Shown: positions 38,144 through 47,546, numbered from the stretch's first letter. The stretch: 64,000 nucleotides of DNA from Mycolicibacterium hodleri (GCF_025822245.1 NZ_JACKTL010000050.1:62001-126000), one strand, 5' to 3'. Numbers and translations: made by a program. The notes: generated from the sequence alone by a model not told the origin.

Positions 38144-39154
38144 TCAGGCGTTGGAGAGATCCTCGACCGGCTTACCCGTGTAGGCGTTGGACAGCTGGGG
38201 GACCAGCAGGTCGAGGGCGTACATCATGGCGTTGGGTCCGTGGAAGGCGATCGCACCGCTGAGGGTGGAGTCCGAGCCCGCGTACAGGGTGCGGCCGTCG
38301 CGAACGACGTTGAGCCGCTGGAACGCCGGGACGTCGGCCAGCTGTTCCTTGCCGAGGCCGTTGACGAAGAGGGCCTCGCCGTCGAGCAGGTTCAGCTTCT
38401 CCTCGGAGACGTCGCCGATGGTTCCGCCGGTGTCGAGCCCGAGTCCGTCGAAGATCGCGTTGCGCGGGTCACCCTTGCCGATGACGTAGTGCGCGTTGGG
38501 TTCCGAGGTGAAGTCGGAGACCAGCTTCTTGCCCGCGAACTCGGGATGGGCGGCCTTGGCCTCGTCGAACTTGGCGTTGACCTGGTCGACGAGCTTCTGG
38601 GCCTGCTCTTCGCGGCCAAGCGCCTTGCCGGTCGTCATCAGCTGGACGTTCCACGGCGTTTCCTCGTCCGGGTAGTCCGCGGACTGGACGACGGTGGGGG
38701 CGATCTGCGAGAGCCGGTCGTAGGTCTTCTGGTCGACGGTCTCGTTGATCGCGAAGATGACGTCGGGCTTGGCCGCGGCGATGCCCTCGAAGTTGATGGA
38801 GTCACCTTCGATGGCGGGGACGCCCTTGCCGCCGGTCTCCTGCTGGACCCACGGGAAGCTGTCGTAGTTCTCGAAGTAGCCGCCGCGACTGCCGACCGGC
38901 ACCACGCCGAGCGACAGCACGAAGTCCTGGTCGATCCATCCGGCGGTGACGACGCGCTTCGGGTCGGCCGGAATCGTGGTCTCGCCGAACTTGTGCGACA
39001 CCGTCACGGTGTCACCGGCGGCGGCCGAGGACGTCGACTCGTTCGCCGGGGTGGACGAGCTGCCGCATCCGGCGACGAGAGCCGCCCCGAGAAGGACCGT
39101 GGAGGCAAGGGCCAGGGCACGTGGTGCGTGTAGGGCACGACTAAAAATCCGCAT
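38144..39154 (-). CDS. Ferric-siderophore-binding lipoprotein (ABC transporter receptor, FxuD-like)
   Basis: 336 residues. Lipoprotein signal peptide ending LVAGC with the acylated Cys at 30, then a Ser/Thr-rich linker and the helical-backbone periplasmic-binding fold of siderophore receptors (RVVTAGWIDQDFVLSLGVVPVG near the N-terminal lobe and AAAKPDVIFAINE). It captures the ferric siderophore outside the membrane and hands it to the two permeases at 5656-7754. Convergent with the synthetase and preceded by its own iron box, so it is expressed separately from the permeases. Confidence 0.92.
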   Translation of the reverse strand: MRIFSRALHAPRALALASTVLLGAALVAGCGSSSTPANESTSSAAAGDTVTVSHKFGETTIPADPKRVVTAGWIDQDFVLSLGVVPVGSRGGYFENYDSFPWVQQETGGKGVPAIEGDSINFEGIAAAKPDVIFAINETVDQKTYDRLSQIAPTVVQSADYPDEETPWNVQLMTTGKALGREEQAQKLVDQVNAKFDEAKAAHPEFAGKKLVSDFTSEPNAHYVIGKGDPRNAIFDGLGLDTGGTIGDVSEEKLNLLDGEALFVNGLGKEQLADVPAFQRLNVVRDGRTLYAGSDSTLSGAIAFHGPNAMMYALDLLVPQLSNAYTGKPVEDLSNA

Positions 39155-39163
39155 TTGGCAAGG

Positions 39164-39182
39164 CTAGCATTGCCTAACTTCA
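39164..39182 (-). promoter_or_regulatory. IdeR-type iron box upstream of the receptor lipoprotein
   Basis: On the minus strand it reads TGAAGTTAGGCAATGCTAG, 13 of 19 positions matching the consensus, ending 9 bp before the ATG at 39154. Weaker than the other three boxes, but rightly placed. Confidence 0.6.
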
Positions 39183-39336
39183 ATGGGTGCGGGCCGGTGT
39201 GAGCCCCGCCGCTTGCAGACGAATCGGTAGGGTGTCGTCCCGACGGCCCGCAAATCTCGGGTCATGCGCAACGGAGCGTCGATCGTTCCGGCATGCCGCC
39301 CGACGTGAATTCCATGATGTGAATTGGAGCAGTCCC

Positions 39337-40227
39337 TTGGCCCTCAACACCATCGCGCTGGAACTCGTGCCGCCCAACGTCGACCGCGGCGCGGCCTACG
39401 CCGTCGACGAAGCCCACAAGGTGCTGCAGCTGGCCAAGGACGCCGGCATCGAGGGCCGCATCAAGCACGTCATGATCCCCGGCATGATCGAGGAGGACGG
39501 CGACCGTCCCATCGAGATGAAGCCGAAGCTCGACGTCCTCGAATACTGGTCGATCATCCGGCCGGAGCTGCCGGACATGAACGGCTTGTGCACGCAGGTG
39601 ACGTCGTTCCTCGACCAGCCGGCACTCGAACGACGCCTCGGCGAGCTGCTGACCGCCGGTTTCGACGGCATCGCCTTCGTCGGCGTCCCGCGCACGATGG
39701 CCGACGGCGAGGGTGCGGGCGTCGCGCCCACCGACGCACTGTCGCTCTACCAGGGCGTCGTGCCCAACCGCGGTGCGATCCTGATCCCCACCCGCGACGG
39801 CGAACACGGCCGCTTCAACTTCAAGTGCGACCAGGGCGCGACCTACGGGATGACGCAGCTGCTGTACTCCGACGCGGTCGTCGGCTTCCTCACCGACTTC
39901 GCGAAGGCGACCGACCACCGCCCCGAGATTCTGCTGTCGTTCGGTTTCGTGCCGAAGATGGAGACCGACGTTGGCCTCGTCAACTGGCTGATCCAGGACC
40001 CCGGCAACGCCGCCGTCGCCGCCGAGCAGGCCTTCGTCAAGGAATTGGCCGCCGCCGACCCGGCCTTCAAGCGCAAGCAAATGCTCGACCTCTACAAGCG
40101 GGTGCTCGACGGCGTCGCCGACCTCGGCTTCCCCCTGAGCATCCACTTCGAGGCCACCTACGGCGTCTCACGGCCGGCGTTCGACACCTTCGCGGAGATG
40201 CTCGACTACTGGTCGCCCGACCGCTGA
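39337..40227 (+). CDS. Mycobacterial-type methylenetetrahydrofolate reductase
   Basis: 296 residues from TTG 39337, preceded by GGAG at 7 nt. An upstream frame adds about 50 residues with no family resemblance. Begins LALNTIALELVPPN and contains PRTMADGEGAGVAPTDAL, RGAILIPTRDGEHGRF and ATYGMTQLLYSD, which I recognise from the Rv2172c family that replaces classical MetF in mycobacteria. Reduces 5,10-methylene-THF to 5-methyl-THF for methionine synthesis. Divergent from the iron receptor. Since FxbA consumes 10-formyl-THF, the folate link is noted, but no iron box faces this gene clearly. Confidence 0.85.
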   Translation: MALNTIALELVPPNVDRGAAYAVDEAHKVLQLAKDAGIEGRIKHVMIPGMIEEDGDRPIEMKPKLDVLEYWSIIRPELPDMNGLCTQVTSFLDQPALERRLGELLTAGFDGIAFVGVPRTMADGEGAGVAPTDALSLYQGVVPNRGAILIPTRDGEHGRFNFKCDQGATYGMTQLLYSDAVVGFLTDFAKATDHRPEILLSFGFVPKMETDVGLVNWLIQDPGNAAVAAEQAFVKELAAADPAFKRKQMLDLYKRVLDGVADLGFPLSIHFEATYGVSRPAFDTFAEMLDYWSPDR

Positions 40228-40228
40228 C

Positions 40229-41152
40229 TCACCGGCCCGCGGCGACGTAGTCCGCCAGGGCCGTCCCCACCGCGCGGGCGCCCGCCCCGTTGGGATGCAG
40301 CGGCGCCGCCGGGCTGACCGGCGCGAAGCCCTCGACGAAGCGATCCTGCGGCGCCGCGCAGATGTCGTGCCCCACCGACAGCGGCCGGACGTCGAAGAAC
40401 TCGACGCCCCGATCGGCGGCCACCCGAGACAACCGCTCGTCCAATTCGTCGACCCTGGCCTGGAAGTAGGCGGCGTCGACCGGATTGATGGGCTCGTCGG
40501 GAAAGCACCCCTGCGGCCGGACGTAGGTGCCGTAGCCGACCAGGATCACCCGGGCCGACGGCGCCCTCCCACGGATGTCGTCGACGAGGTCGGACCAACC
40601 GTCGGCCTTGGCCTCGATGGCCGTGGAGATGGAGTCCGCGCCGTCGACGACCAGGTCCGGCGAACAGGGTGGTACGTCCAGGCTGGTCCGACGGCACTTG
40701 GCGGCGATGGTCGGCAGGTCGACGTCGTTGCCACCGATCGTGACCGTGACCAACTGGGTGTCGGCGGTCACCGCGTCCAGCTGGGGCGGCACCGAACCGG
40801 TGCGGGTGGGCTGGAAGTGCGAAACGAGGTCCTCGGTACGCGCTCCGCTGCACGTCACGTCGGTGAACGACGCCGCCCCGATGCGGCGGGCCAGCACCGA
40901 CGGGTAGTCGTTGGTCGACTTGAGGCACCCCACGGGCTCGGCCTGGTCGGGCACCAGCGGCGCCGCCGCGGCCGAGTCGCCCATCGCCACGTACCGCGGA
41001 CCGGACCCGGGCGGTGCCCCGGGTGGCGGCAGTGCGGCGGTCGACGACGGCTCCGGCGCGATCGGCGCGGGCGGGGCATCGACGCACGCCGACGCCGTCA
41101 GCACGGTCAGCAGAACCGCGACCACCGTCCGGTGGATTCGGTTCGGAGCCAT
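40229..41152 (-). CDS. SGNH/GDSL-family secreted hydrolase, putative lipoprotein
   Basis: 307 residues from ATG 41152. The signal peptide has a hydrophobic run (residues 9-20) ending TASAC, a plausible but non-canonical lipobox with Cys23. A Pro-rich linker follows, then SGNH blocks: GDS with nucleophile Ser60, GGND, and the C-terminal PLHPNG His. Likely an extracellular esterase or lipase acting on cell-envelope or host lipids; the substrate is not predictable. Paired cysteines in the core (CSGAR, CRRTS, CSPD, CFPD, CAAP) suggest disulfides. Ends 1 bp after the convergent reductase gene. Confidence 0.85.
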   Translation of the reverse strand: MAPNRIHRTVVAVLLTVLTASACVDAPPAPIAPEPSSTAALPPPGAPPGSGPRYVAMGDSAAAAPLVPDQAEPVGCLKSTNDYPSVLARRIGAASFTDVTCSGARTEDLVSHFQPTRTGSVPPQLDAVTADTQLVTVTIGGNDVDLPTIAAKCRRTSLDVPPCSPDLVVDGADSISTAIEAKADGWSDLVDDIRGRAPSARVILVGYGTYVRPQGCFPDEPINPVDAAYFQARVDELDERLSRVAADRGVEFFDVRPLSVGHDICAAPQDRFVEGFAPVSPAAPLHPNGAGARAVGTALADYVAAGR

Positions 41153-41197
41153 CACTCGTTCATACCCAGGCCCGCCGACCATGCCACTGTGGGCTGC

Positions 41198-42022
41198 GTG
41201 ACTCTTCCCTCGGACAACCACGTCCACACCGAGTTCTCCTGGGACACCGGACCGGACGCCTCCATGGTGAACACCTGTCGCCGTGCCGTCGAGATCGGGT
41301 TGCCCGCGGTCGCCTTCACCGAGCACGTCGACTTCACCGACTGGGGCGACCTCGACCGTCCGCCGACGGGTGCCCTGGTCGGCGCTCGCAAGCGCGTGCT
41401 CCCGGTCGACGTCGACGAGTACCTGGGAAGCATCGAGCGCTGCCGTCACGAGTTTCCCGGGCTGCGCATCCTGTCCGGCATCGAGGCCGGCGAACCCCAC
41501 CTCTTCGCGGGCAGCGTCGCGGCGGTGCTGAGGTCGGGGCGCTTCGACCGCGTACTCGGGTCGCTGCACTCGATCGTCCACGACGGCAAGCTCGTCTACG
41601 CCAACCACGTCTTCCGATCGCGGCCCGCCGACGAGGTCGTGCGGGACTACTTCGCCGAGCTGCTGCGTCTCGTCGAGGGATCCGACGTCTTCGAGGTGCT
41701 GGCCCACTGCGACTACCCGCGGCGCTACTGGCCCGCGGCGCGCGAGGGCCGGTACCGCGAGGCCGACTTCGAGGAGGAGTACCGGACGGTGTTCCGCGCG
41801 CTTGCCAGCTCCGGGCGGCCGCTGGAACTCAACACCTCCAGCCCGCTCGCGTCGGTGGACCTGATGCGGTGGTGGTACGAGGAGGGTGGCGGGGCGGTGT
41901 CCTTCGGGAGCGACGCCCACGTCCCCGTCCGGGTCGGGGACAAGTTCGACGTGGCCGTCGACGTCGTCGAGGCGGCCGGGTTCCGGCCGGGCCGCGACGA
42001 GTACGACTTCTGGCGCCGCTGA
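41198..42022 (+). CDS. PHP-domain phosphoesterase (histidinol-phosphatase-like)
   Basis: 274 residues from GTG 41198, close to the divergent hydrolase start, so possibly leaderless. PHP metal ligands are visible: DNHVHTEFSWD at residues 6-16, EHVDF, the glutamate in GIEAGEPH, LGSLHSI, LAHCDYPRRYW and the C-terminal GSDAHVP. This layout matches HisK/HisJ-type histidinol-phosphate phosphatases, but many PHP proteins act on other phosphates and there is no his gene nearby. Confidence 0.85.
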   Translation: MTLPSDNHVHTEFSWDTGPDASMVNTCRRAVEIGLPAVAFTEHVDFTDWGDLDRPPTGALVGARKRVLPVDVDEYLGSIERCRHEFPGLRILSGIEAGEPHLFAGSVAAVLRSGRFDRVLGSLHSIVHDGKLVYANHVFRSRPADEVVRDYFAELLRLVEGSDVFEVLAHCDYPRRYWPAAREGRYREADFEEEYRTVFRALASSGRPLELNTSSPLASVDLMRWWYEEGGGAVSFGSDAHVPVRVGDKFDVAVDVVEAAGFRPGRDEYDFWRR

Positions 42023-42054
42023 ACCTCCGTGGTCGACCGCCTATCGTTGACCGA

Positions 42055-45000
42055 GTGTCCGGCGACGAATTGCGCGACTTGCGTGCGCGCCTCGACGGCC
42101 TGACGATCCGCGACGCCGACCGGCTGCGGCGTCGGCTTCGGGGCAGCGGAGCCAACCCGGAAACCCTGGCGAAGCTCGCCGGTCAGTTCGCCACGGCGGA
42201 AGCCCTCGTCGCCACCCGGCTCGCGGCCGTGCCCGAGATCTCCTATCCCGACCTGCCGGTCAGCGAGAAGCGCCACGACATCGCCGCCGCCATCCGCGAC
42301 CACCAGGTGGTCGTGGTCGCCGGTGAGACCGGGTCGGGCAAGACCACCCAGCTGCCGAAGATCTGCCTCGAGTTGGGCCGCGGCATCCGGGGCACCATCG
42401 GCCACACCCAACCGCGCAGGCTCGCCGCGCGCACCGTCGGCCAGCGCATCGCCGACGAGTTGGGTGTCCCGCTCGGCGAGGCGGTCGGCTACACCGTCCG
42501 GTTCAACGACCACGCCAGCGACCGCACGTTGGTCAAGCTGATGACCGACGGCATCCTGCTCGCCGAGATCCAGCGCGACCGAAGGCTGCTGCGCTACGAC
42601 ACGCTGATCCTCGACGAGGCCCACGAACGCAGCCTCAACATCGACTTCCTGCTCGGCTATCTGCGGGAGCTGTTGCCGCGCCGGCCCGACCTGAAGGTGA
42701 TCGTGACCTCGGCGACCATCGAGCCGGGCCGGTTCGCCGCGCACTTCGGGGGACCGGAGGGCCCGGCACCCGTCGTCGAGGTGTCGGGCCGCACCTATCC
42801 CGTCGAAATCCGTTACCGCCCACTGGAACTCCCGGTATCTTCCGACGACGAGGACGATCCCGACGACCCGGACCACGACGTGATCCGCACCGAGGTGCGC
42901 GACCAGACCGAGGCGATCGTCGACGCGGTCCGCGAACTGGAGGCCGAGCCGCCGGGCGACGTCCTGGTGTTCCTGTCCGGCGAGCGGGAGATCCGGGACA
43001 CCGCCGAGTCGCTCCGCGACGCGCTCAACCCCAACACCGAGGTGCTGCCGCTGTACGCGCGGCTGCCGACCGCCGAACAGCAGAAGGTCTTTCAGCCGGG
43101 TCGATCGGCACGGCGAATCGTGTTGGCCACCAACGTCGCCGAGACGTCACTGACCGTGCCGGGCATCCGCTACGTCGTCGACCCGGGCCTGGCTCGCATC
43201 TCGCGGTACAGCCGGCGCACCAAGGTGCAGCGGCTGCCGATCGAGCCCATCTCGCAGGCGTCGGCCGCGCAACGCGCGGGCCGCTCGGGGCGCACCGCAC
43301 CGGGCGTGTGCATCCGGCTGTACTCGGAGACCGACTTCGAACTCCGCCCCCGCTACACCGATCCCGAGATCCTGCGCACCAACCTCGCCGCCGTCATCCT
43401 GCAGATGGCCGCCCTGGGTCTTGGTGACATCGAGAACTTCCCCTTCCTCGATCCGCCGGACGCGCGCAGCATCCGCGACGGCGTGCAACTGCTGCGCGAA
43501 CTCGGTGCGTTCGACGGTGACGGCGCCATCACCGAGCTGGGCCGCCGGCTCGCGAAACTCCCACTCGACCCCCGGATCGGCCGGATGATCCTGGCCGCCG
43601 ACGCCGAGGGGTGCGTTCGCGAGGTGTTGGTTCTCGCTGCGGCACTGTCGATCCCCGATCCGCGCGAGCGGCCGACCGACCACGAGGAGTCGGCGCGGCA
43701 GAAGCATGCCAGGTTCGCCGACGAGTTCTCCGACTTCACCTCGTACCTGAACCTGTGGCGGTACCTCGGGGAGCAGCGACGGGCGTTGTCGGGCAGCGCC
43801 TTCCGGCGCATGTGCCGCACCGAGTACCTGCACTACCTGCGCATCCGGGAGTGGCAGGACCTGACGGGGCAGCTGCGCAGCATCGCGCGTGACCTCGGCA
43901 TCCGCGAGAGCGACGACCAGGAACCCGCCGACCCGGCGAGGGTGCACGCCGCCCTGCTCGCGGGATTGTTGTCGCACGTCGGTTTACGCGAGGGCGACGG
44001 CAGAGACTATGCGGGCGCGCGCAACTCGAAGTTCGTGCTCGCACCGGGTTCGGTGTTGTCGAAGAAGCCGCCCCGCTGGGTGGTCGTCGCCGACCTGGTG
44101 GAGACCAGTCGACTGTTCGGACGGATTGCGGCACGTGTCGAGCCCGAGGTCGTCGAACGCGTCGCGGGCGACCTGGTGCAGCGCACCTACAGCGAACCGC
44201 ATTGGGACGCCCGGCGGGGTGCGGTGATGGGCTACGAACGCGTCACCCTCTACGGCCTGCCGCTGGTGGCCCGCCGACGCATCGGGTACGCACAGGTCGA
44301 CCCGGTGGTGGCACGGGACCTGTTCATCCGGCACGCCCTGGTCGAGGGCGACTGGGACACCCGGCACCACTTCTACCGCGACAACACCCGGCTGCGCGAG
44401 GAGCTCGCCGAGCTGGAGGAGCGGGCCCGACGGCGCGACCTGCTGGTCGACGACGACGAGATTCACGCCCTCTACGACGCCAGGGTGCCGCCGGAGGTGG
44501 TGTCGGCGCGGCACTTCGACGGATGGTGGAAGAAGCAGCGGCACCGCACGCCGGACCTGCTGACGTTCACCAGGGACGATCTGCTGCGCCACGACGCCGA
44601 CGCCGATCAGCCCGACACCTGGGAGGCCGACGACCTGTCGTTGCCCCTGACCTACCGCTACGAACCGGGCCGGGAGGACGACGGCGTCACGGTGCACGTC
44701 CCGGTCGAGGTGCTCGCTCGCCTCGGCGGTGACGAATTTGGTTGGCACGTACCGGCATTGCGCGAGGAGCTGGTCACCGCGCTGATCAAGTCGCTGCCAA
44801 AGGACTTGCGGCGCAACTTCGTTCCCGCGCCGGACACCGCACGGGCCGTCGTCGGATCGCTGGATCCCAGTGCCGGGTCGCTGCTGGACGCACTGCAGCG
44901 GGAGCTGCGCCGTCGCACCGGCGTGCTGGTCCCCGTCGACGCCTTCGACCTCGGCAAGCTGCCCGACCACCTGCGGGTCACCTTCTCCGTCGAGGCCGGC

Positions 45001-45969
45001 GACGGCACCGAGCTGGCCCGCGGCAAGGACCTCGGCGTCCTTCAGGAACGGCTCGCCGCGCCGGTGCGCGACGCCGTCGCCCAGGCCTTTGCCGGCGATC
45101 TCGAACGGACCGGGCTGCGCACCTGGCCCGAGGACCTCGACGACCTCCCTCGCGTCGTCGATACGGCGGGCGGTGGCCGCGCGGTCCGCGGCTACCCCGC
45201 CCTGGTCGACGACGGGACGACGGTCAGCCTGCGGGTGTTCGCCACCGCCGCCGAGCAGGGTGCCGCCATGGGGAAGGGCACCCGGCGACTGCTTCGACTG
45301 GCGGTGCCGTCGCCGACGAAGGCACTGGAGAAGCAGCTCGACACCCGGACCCGTTTGGTGCTCGGCAGCAATCCCGACGGATCACTGGCCGCGCTGCTGG
45401 ACGACTGCGCCGACGCCGCCGTGGCCGGCCTCGCGCCGAAACCGGTGTGGAGCCGGGCCGAGTTCACCGCCCTACTCGAACGGGTCGCGGCGGCCATCGC
45501 CCCCACCACGCGGGACGTCCTCACCCGGGTTCAGCGGGTGCTGACGGCGTTGCACGACGTGCAGGTGGCGCTGCCCGCCACGCCGGTACCCGCCCAGGCC
45601 GACGCGGTCGCCGACATCCGCGCGCAATTGGCCGCGCTGCTACCTCCGGGCTTCGTCGCCGCCACGGGCGCCACGCACCTGCTCGACCTGGCCCGCTACC
45701 TGACGGCCATCGGCCGTCGACTCGAGCGGTTGCCCCAGGGCCTGGTGGCCGACCGGGAGCGGATGGACCGGGTGCACCACCTACAGGACGCGTACGACGA
45801 CCTGGTGGCCGCGCTGTCGCCGACCAGGGCCGGGGCCGACGACGTCCGGGACGTCGCGCGTCTCATCGAGGAGTTCCGGGTGAGTCTGTGGGCCCAGCAA
45901 CTCGGTACCGCGCGACCGGTCAGCGAGCAGCGGATCTACCGCGCGATCGACGCCGTCACCCGGTCCTAG
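42055..45969 (+). CDS. hrpA: ATP-dependent RNA helicase HrpA (DEAH box)
   Basis: 1304 residues from GTG 42055, the typical HrpA length. Helicase motifs: Walker A GETGSGKTT (around 91), DEAH in LILDEAHERS (around 187), SATI (around 220), and motif VI QRAGRSGRTAPG (around 405). Winged-helix, HA2 and OB domains and the long bacterial HrpA C-terminal extension follow. Acts on structured or stalled mRNA and ribosome complexes. The gene ends at a perfect stem-loop. Confidence 0.95.
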   Translation: MSGDELRDLRARLDGLTIRDADRLRRRLRGSGANPETLAKLAGQFATAEALVATRLAAVPEISYPDLPVSEKRHDIAAAIRDHQVVVVAGETGSGKTTQLPKICLELGRGIRGTIGHTQPRRLAARTVGQRIADELGVPLGEAVGYTVRFNDHASDRTLVKLMTDGILLAEIQRDRRLLRYDTLILDEAHERSLNIDFLLGYLRELLPRRPDLKVIVTSATIEPGRFAAHFGGPEGPAPVVEVSGRTYPVEIRYRPLELPVSSDDEDDPDDPDHDVIRTEVRDQTEAIVDAVRELEAEPPGDVLVFLSGEREIRDTAESLRDALNPNTEVLPLYARLPTAEQQKVFQPGRSARRIVLATNVAETSLTVPGIRYVVDPGLARISRYSRRTKVQRLPIEPISQASAAQRAGRSGRTAPGVCIRLYSETDFELRPRYTDPEILRTNLAAVILQMAALGLGDIENFPFLDPPDARSIRDGVQLLRELGAFDGDGAITELGRRLAKLPLDPRIGRMILAADAEGCVREVLVLAAALSIPDPRERPTDHEESARQKHARFADEFSDFTSYLNLWRYLGEQRRALSGSAFRRMCRTEYLHYLRIREWQDLTGQLRSIARDLGIRESDDQEPADPARVHAALLAGLLSHVGLREGDGRDYAGARNSKFVLAPGSVLSKKPPRWVVVADLVETSRLFGRIAARVEPEVVERVAGDLVQRTYSEPHWDARRGAVMGYERVTLYGLPLVARRRIGYAQVDPVVARDLFIRHALVEGDWDTRHHFYRDNTRLREELAELEERARRRDLLVDDDEIHALYDARVPPEVVSARHFDGWWKKQRHRTPDLLTFTRDDLLRHDADADQPDTWEADDLSLPLTYRYEPGREDDGVTVHVPVEVLARLGGDEFGWHVPALREELVTALIKSLPKDLRRNFVPAPDTARAVVGSLDPSAGSLLDALQRELRRRTGVLVPVDAFDLGKLPDHLRVTFSVEAGDGTELARGKDLGVLQERLAAPVRDAVAQAFAGDLERTGLRTWPEDLDDLPRVVDTAGGGRAVRGYPALVDDGTTVSLRVFATAAEQGAAMGKGTRRLLRLAVPSPTKALEKQLDTRTRLVLGSNPDGSLAALLDDCADAAVAGLAPKPVWSRAEFTALLERVAAAIAPTTRDVLTRVQRVLTALHDVQVALPATPVPAQADAVADIRAQLAALLPPGFVAATGATHLLDLARYLTAIGRRLERLPQGLVADRERMDRVHHLQDAYDDLVAALSPTRAGADDVRDVARLIEEFRVSLWAQQLGTARPVSEQRIYRAIDAVTRS

Positions 45970-45990
45970 CGCGCAGGCCCCGGGCACGAC

Positions 45991-46023
45991 GAAGGGGGCA
46001 TCCGCGGTGCGGATGCCCCCTTC
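45991..46023. terminator. Perfect 15-bp bidirectional terminator between hrpA and a small secreted protein
   Basis: Arms GAAGGGGGCATCCGC (45991-46005) and GCGGATGCCCCCTTC (46009-46023) with loop GGT. Lies in the convergent gap. Its core resembles the stem at 47968-48002. Confidence 0.9.
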
Positions 46024-46033
46024 GGTGTCTGAG

Positions 46034-46210
46034 TTAGCGGCTCTGGTGAACAGTCGTGTCGACGTGCGGCACGTTGACCTGCTGCGTGATGTCGTTGATG
46101 AACGCGTGGTGGTCGATGTCGGCCTGCGCGGCACCCGAGAGTCCAAGGGCGCTGGCGGCGAGTCCACCGGCGACGATCGTGGCAAAGCCGAGCTTCTGAA
46201 TCTTCTTCAT
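46034..46210 (-). CDS. Small secreted protein of an IDHH-INDI-QQVN family, copy 1
   Basis: 58 residues from the ATG giving MKKIQKLGF. The ATG 9 nt upstream has AAGGG directly against it, so the inner start has the better ribosome spacing and agrees with the paralogue. Sec signal peptide ending GAAQA, then a mature peptide of roughly 30 residues: DIDHHAFINDITQQVNVPHVD. No known domain. Homologous to the protein at 47751-47954. The two adjacent histidines after an Asp might bind metal, but that is only a guess. Confidence 0.8.
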   Translation of the reverse strand: MKKIQKLGFATIVAGGLAASALGLSGAAQADIDHHAFINDITQQVNVPHVDTTVHQSR

Positions 46211-46428
46211 GATTGTCATCCCTTCATGTCGAACGTGTTCGAGTCGTGGCCTTCTTGCCGCGATTCGGACGCTCTTCCGGAGCGGAGTTTCCTTCGTGCC
46301 GGTCTAAAGGGTTGAACCTGCACCGCAGGGGTTTTCATTCCGTCTGTGTCCGGTGCCACACCGCGGGTAGGCGACGGAATGGTCTGCGTCTCAATGACGT
46401 TGAACAAGTAGTTAGTTAGAAGATGATT

Positions 46429-46443
46429 GCCGCGTTCCGCGGC
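46429..46443. other. Short hairpin GCCGCG-TTC-CGCGGC in the leader of the next small gene
   Basis: A 6-bp perfect stem 15-29 nt before the ATG at 46458, just before the AAAGGA ribosome site. Too short to call a terminator. The rest of the 46211-46457 gap shows nothing I can name. Confidence 0.4.
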
Positions 46444-46457
46444 TCAAAGGACTCAAC

Positions 46458-46676
46458 ATGCACTTCGCTTCCCGTTACTTGACCCCGATGGCCCTCGCAG
46501 GAGGTGCGGCCCTCGCGATCGCCGTGGCACCCACGGCCGCCGCGTCACCGCTCAGCTGCACCGACGTCGGCTCGGCCACGCAGTGCGTCTCGCCGGGAAA
46601 CAGCCAGATCACCGCCAACGCCCCGGTGGTGCAGCAGCAGCCCCAGCTCATCATCATCCACCGCAACCGCTTCTAG
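46458..46676 (+). CDS. Small secreted protein with one Cys pair
   Basis: 72 residues; RBS AAAGGA 7 nt before the ATG. Sec signal peptide (ALAGGAALAIAVAPTAAAS, cleavage near residue 30), then a mature peptide of about 40 residues with two cysteines (SCTDVGSATQCV), which could form a disulfide, and a Gln-rich, Ile-rich tail ending HRNRF. Not recognised; resembles the many tiny exported mycobacterial proteins of unknown role. Confidence 0.75.
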   Translation: MHFASRYLTPMALAGGAALAIAVAPTAAASPLSCTDVGSATQCVSPGNSQITANAPVVQQQPQLIIIHRNRF

Positions 46677-46679
46677 GTC

Positions 46680-47546
46680 TCACGGCACGAGCGAGCGCAC
46701 CTGCCCCGCGGTGGCGATGAAGTCAGCCATGCCGTCCGCCGAGTCCAGTGGTTGCAACGCGACGGCGTCCACTCCGGCGGCGAGGTAGGGCGCCACCCCG
46801 TCGGCGATCTGGGCGGGGGTGCCACCGACGCCGAACACGCCTCCGGAGGGGACCTCCTGTCGCGCCGCCTCGTCGGCCAGCCGTCGTTCGGCGCGCTCGC
46901 CCGGCACGCAGGCCAGGAACAGTGTGGTGTCGAAGGGCCGGGTCGCGTGGGTGCGCCCCTCGGCGACGTGGCCTAGCGCCTCGCCCACCGTGTGCGTGGC
47001 GTATCTGCTGTCGAGCAGGACCCCGTCGGCGATCTCCCCGGCCAGCCGTAGGGTCTTGGGCCCCGTGCCGCCGATGAGGATCGGGTAGGGGCGGGCACTC
47101 GGGAACTCCAGGCGCACCTGCGACAGCCGGACGTAGCGGCCGTCGGTGGTGACCTCCTCGCCGGCCAGTAGGTCCCTCAGTGCGGTCACGTACTCGCGCA
47201 GGAGGGTGAGCGGCGACTCGACCGCCGCACCCGCCTGTCGCATCCAGCTCTGCACCCCGTGGCCGACCGCCACGCGGGTGCGGCCGGGGAACGTCGCATC
47301 CAACGTGGCGAACTCCATCGCGGCCGCGGCGACGTTGCGCAGCGGGGCCGGAATCAGCCCGATCCCGACGTTGAGCCGCTCGGTGGAGGCAAGGGCGACG
47401 GCGACCTGGGCGACGCCACCCTGTTGGAAGCAGTCCTCCCACAGCCACAGTTCGTCCACGCCGGCGGCCTCCGCCGCGGTCGCGATGCGCCGGAGTTCGT
47501 GCGGGGGGAAGTCGGGGCGGAAGATCACACCAAGGCTCGTACTCAC
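46680..47546 (-). CDS. LLM-class F420/FMN-dependent oxidoreductase
   Basis: 288 residues from GTG 47546 (VSTSLGVIFRPD); the longer frame upstream is not family-like. TIM-barrel luciferase-like features: GVDELWLWEDCFQQGG, ERLNVGIGLIPAPLRN and PYPILIGGTGPKTLRLAGEIADGVLL. In mycobacteria most such proteins use coenzyme F420. Substrate unknown. Its stop is 3 bp from the convergent small secreted gene. Confidence 0.88.
   Translation of the reverse strand: MSTSLGVIFRPDFPPHELRRIATAAEAAGVDELWLWEDCFQQGGVAQVAVALASTERLNVGIGLIPAPLRNVAAAAMEFATLDATFPGRTRVAVGHGVQSWMRQAGAAVESPLTLLREYVTALRDLLAGEEVTTDGRYVRLSQVRLEFPSARPYPILIGGTGPKTLRLAGEIADGVLLDSRYATHTVGEALGHVAEGRTHATRPFDTTLFLACVPGERAERRLADEAARQEVPSGGVFGVGGTPAQIADGVAPYLAAGVDAVALQPLDSADGMADFIATAGQVRSLVP

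Noticed and set aside
41014..42054. Long N-terminal extension of hrpA across the PHP gene
   Set aside because: Arg/Pro-rich shadow sequence; the PHP metal-ligand motifs occupy another frame, and a GTG at 42055 gives the standard HrpA start.
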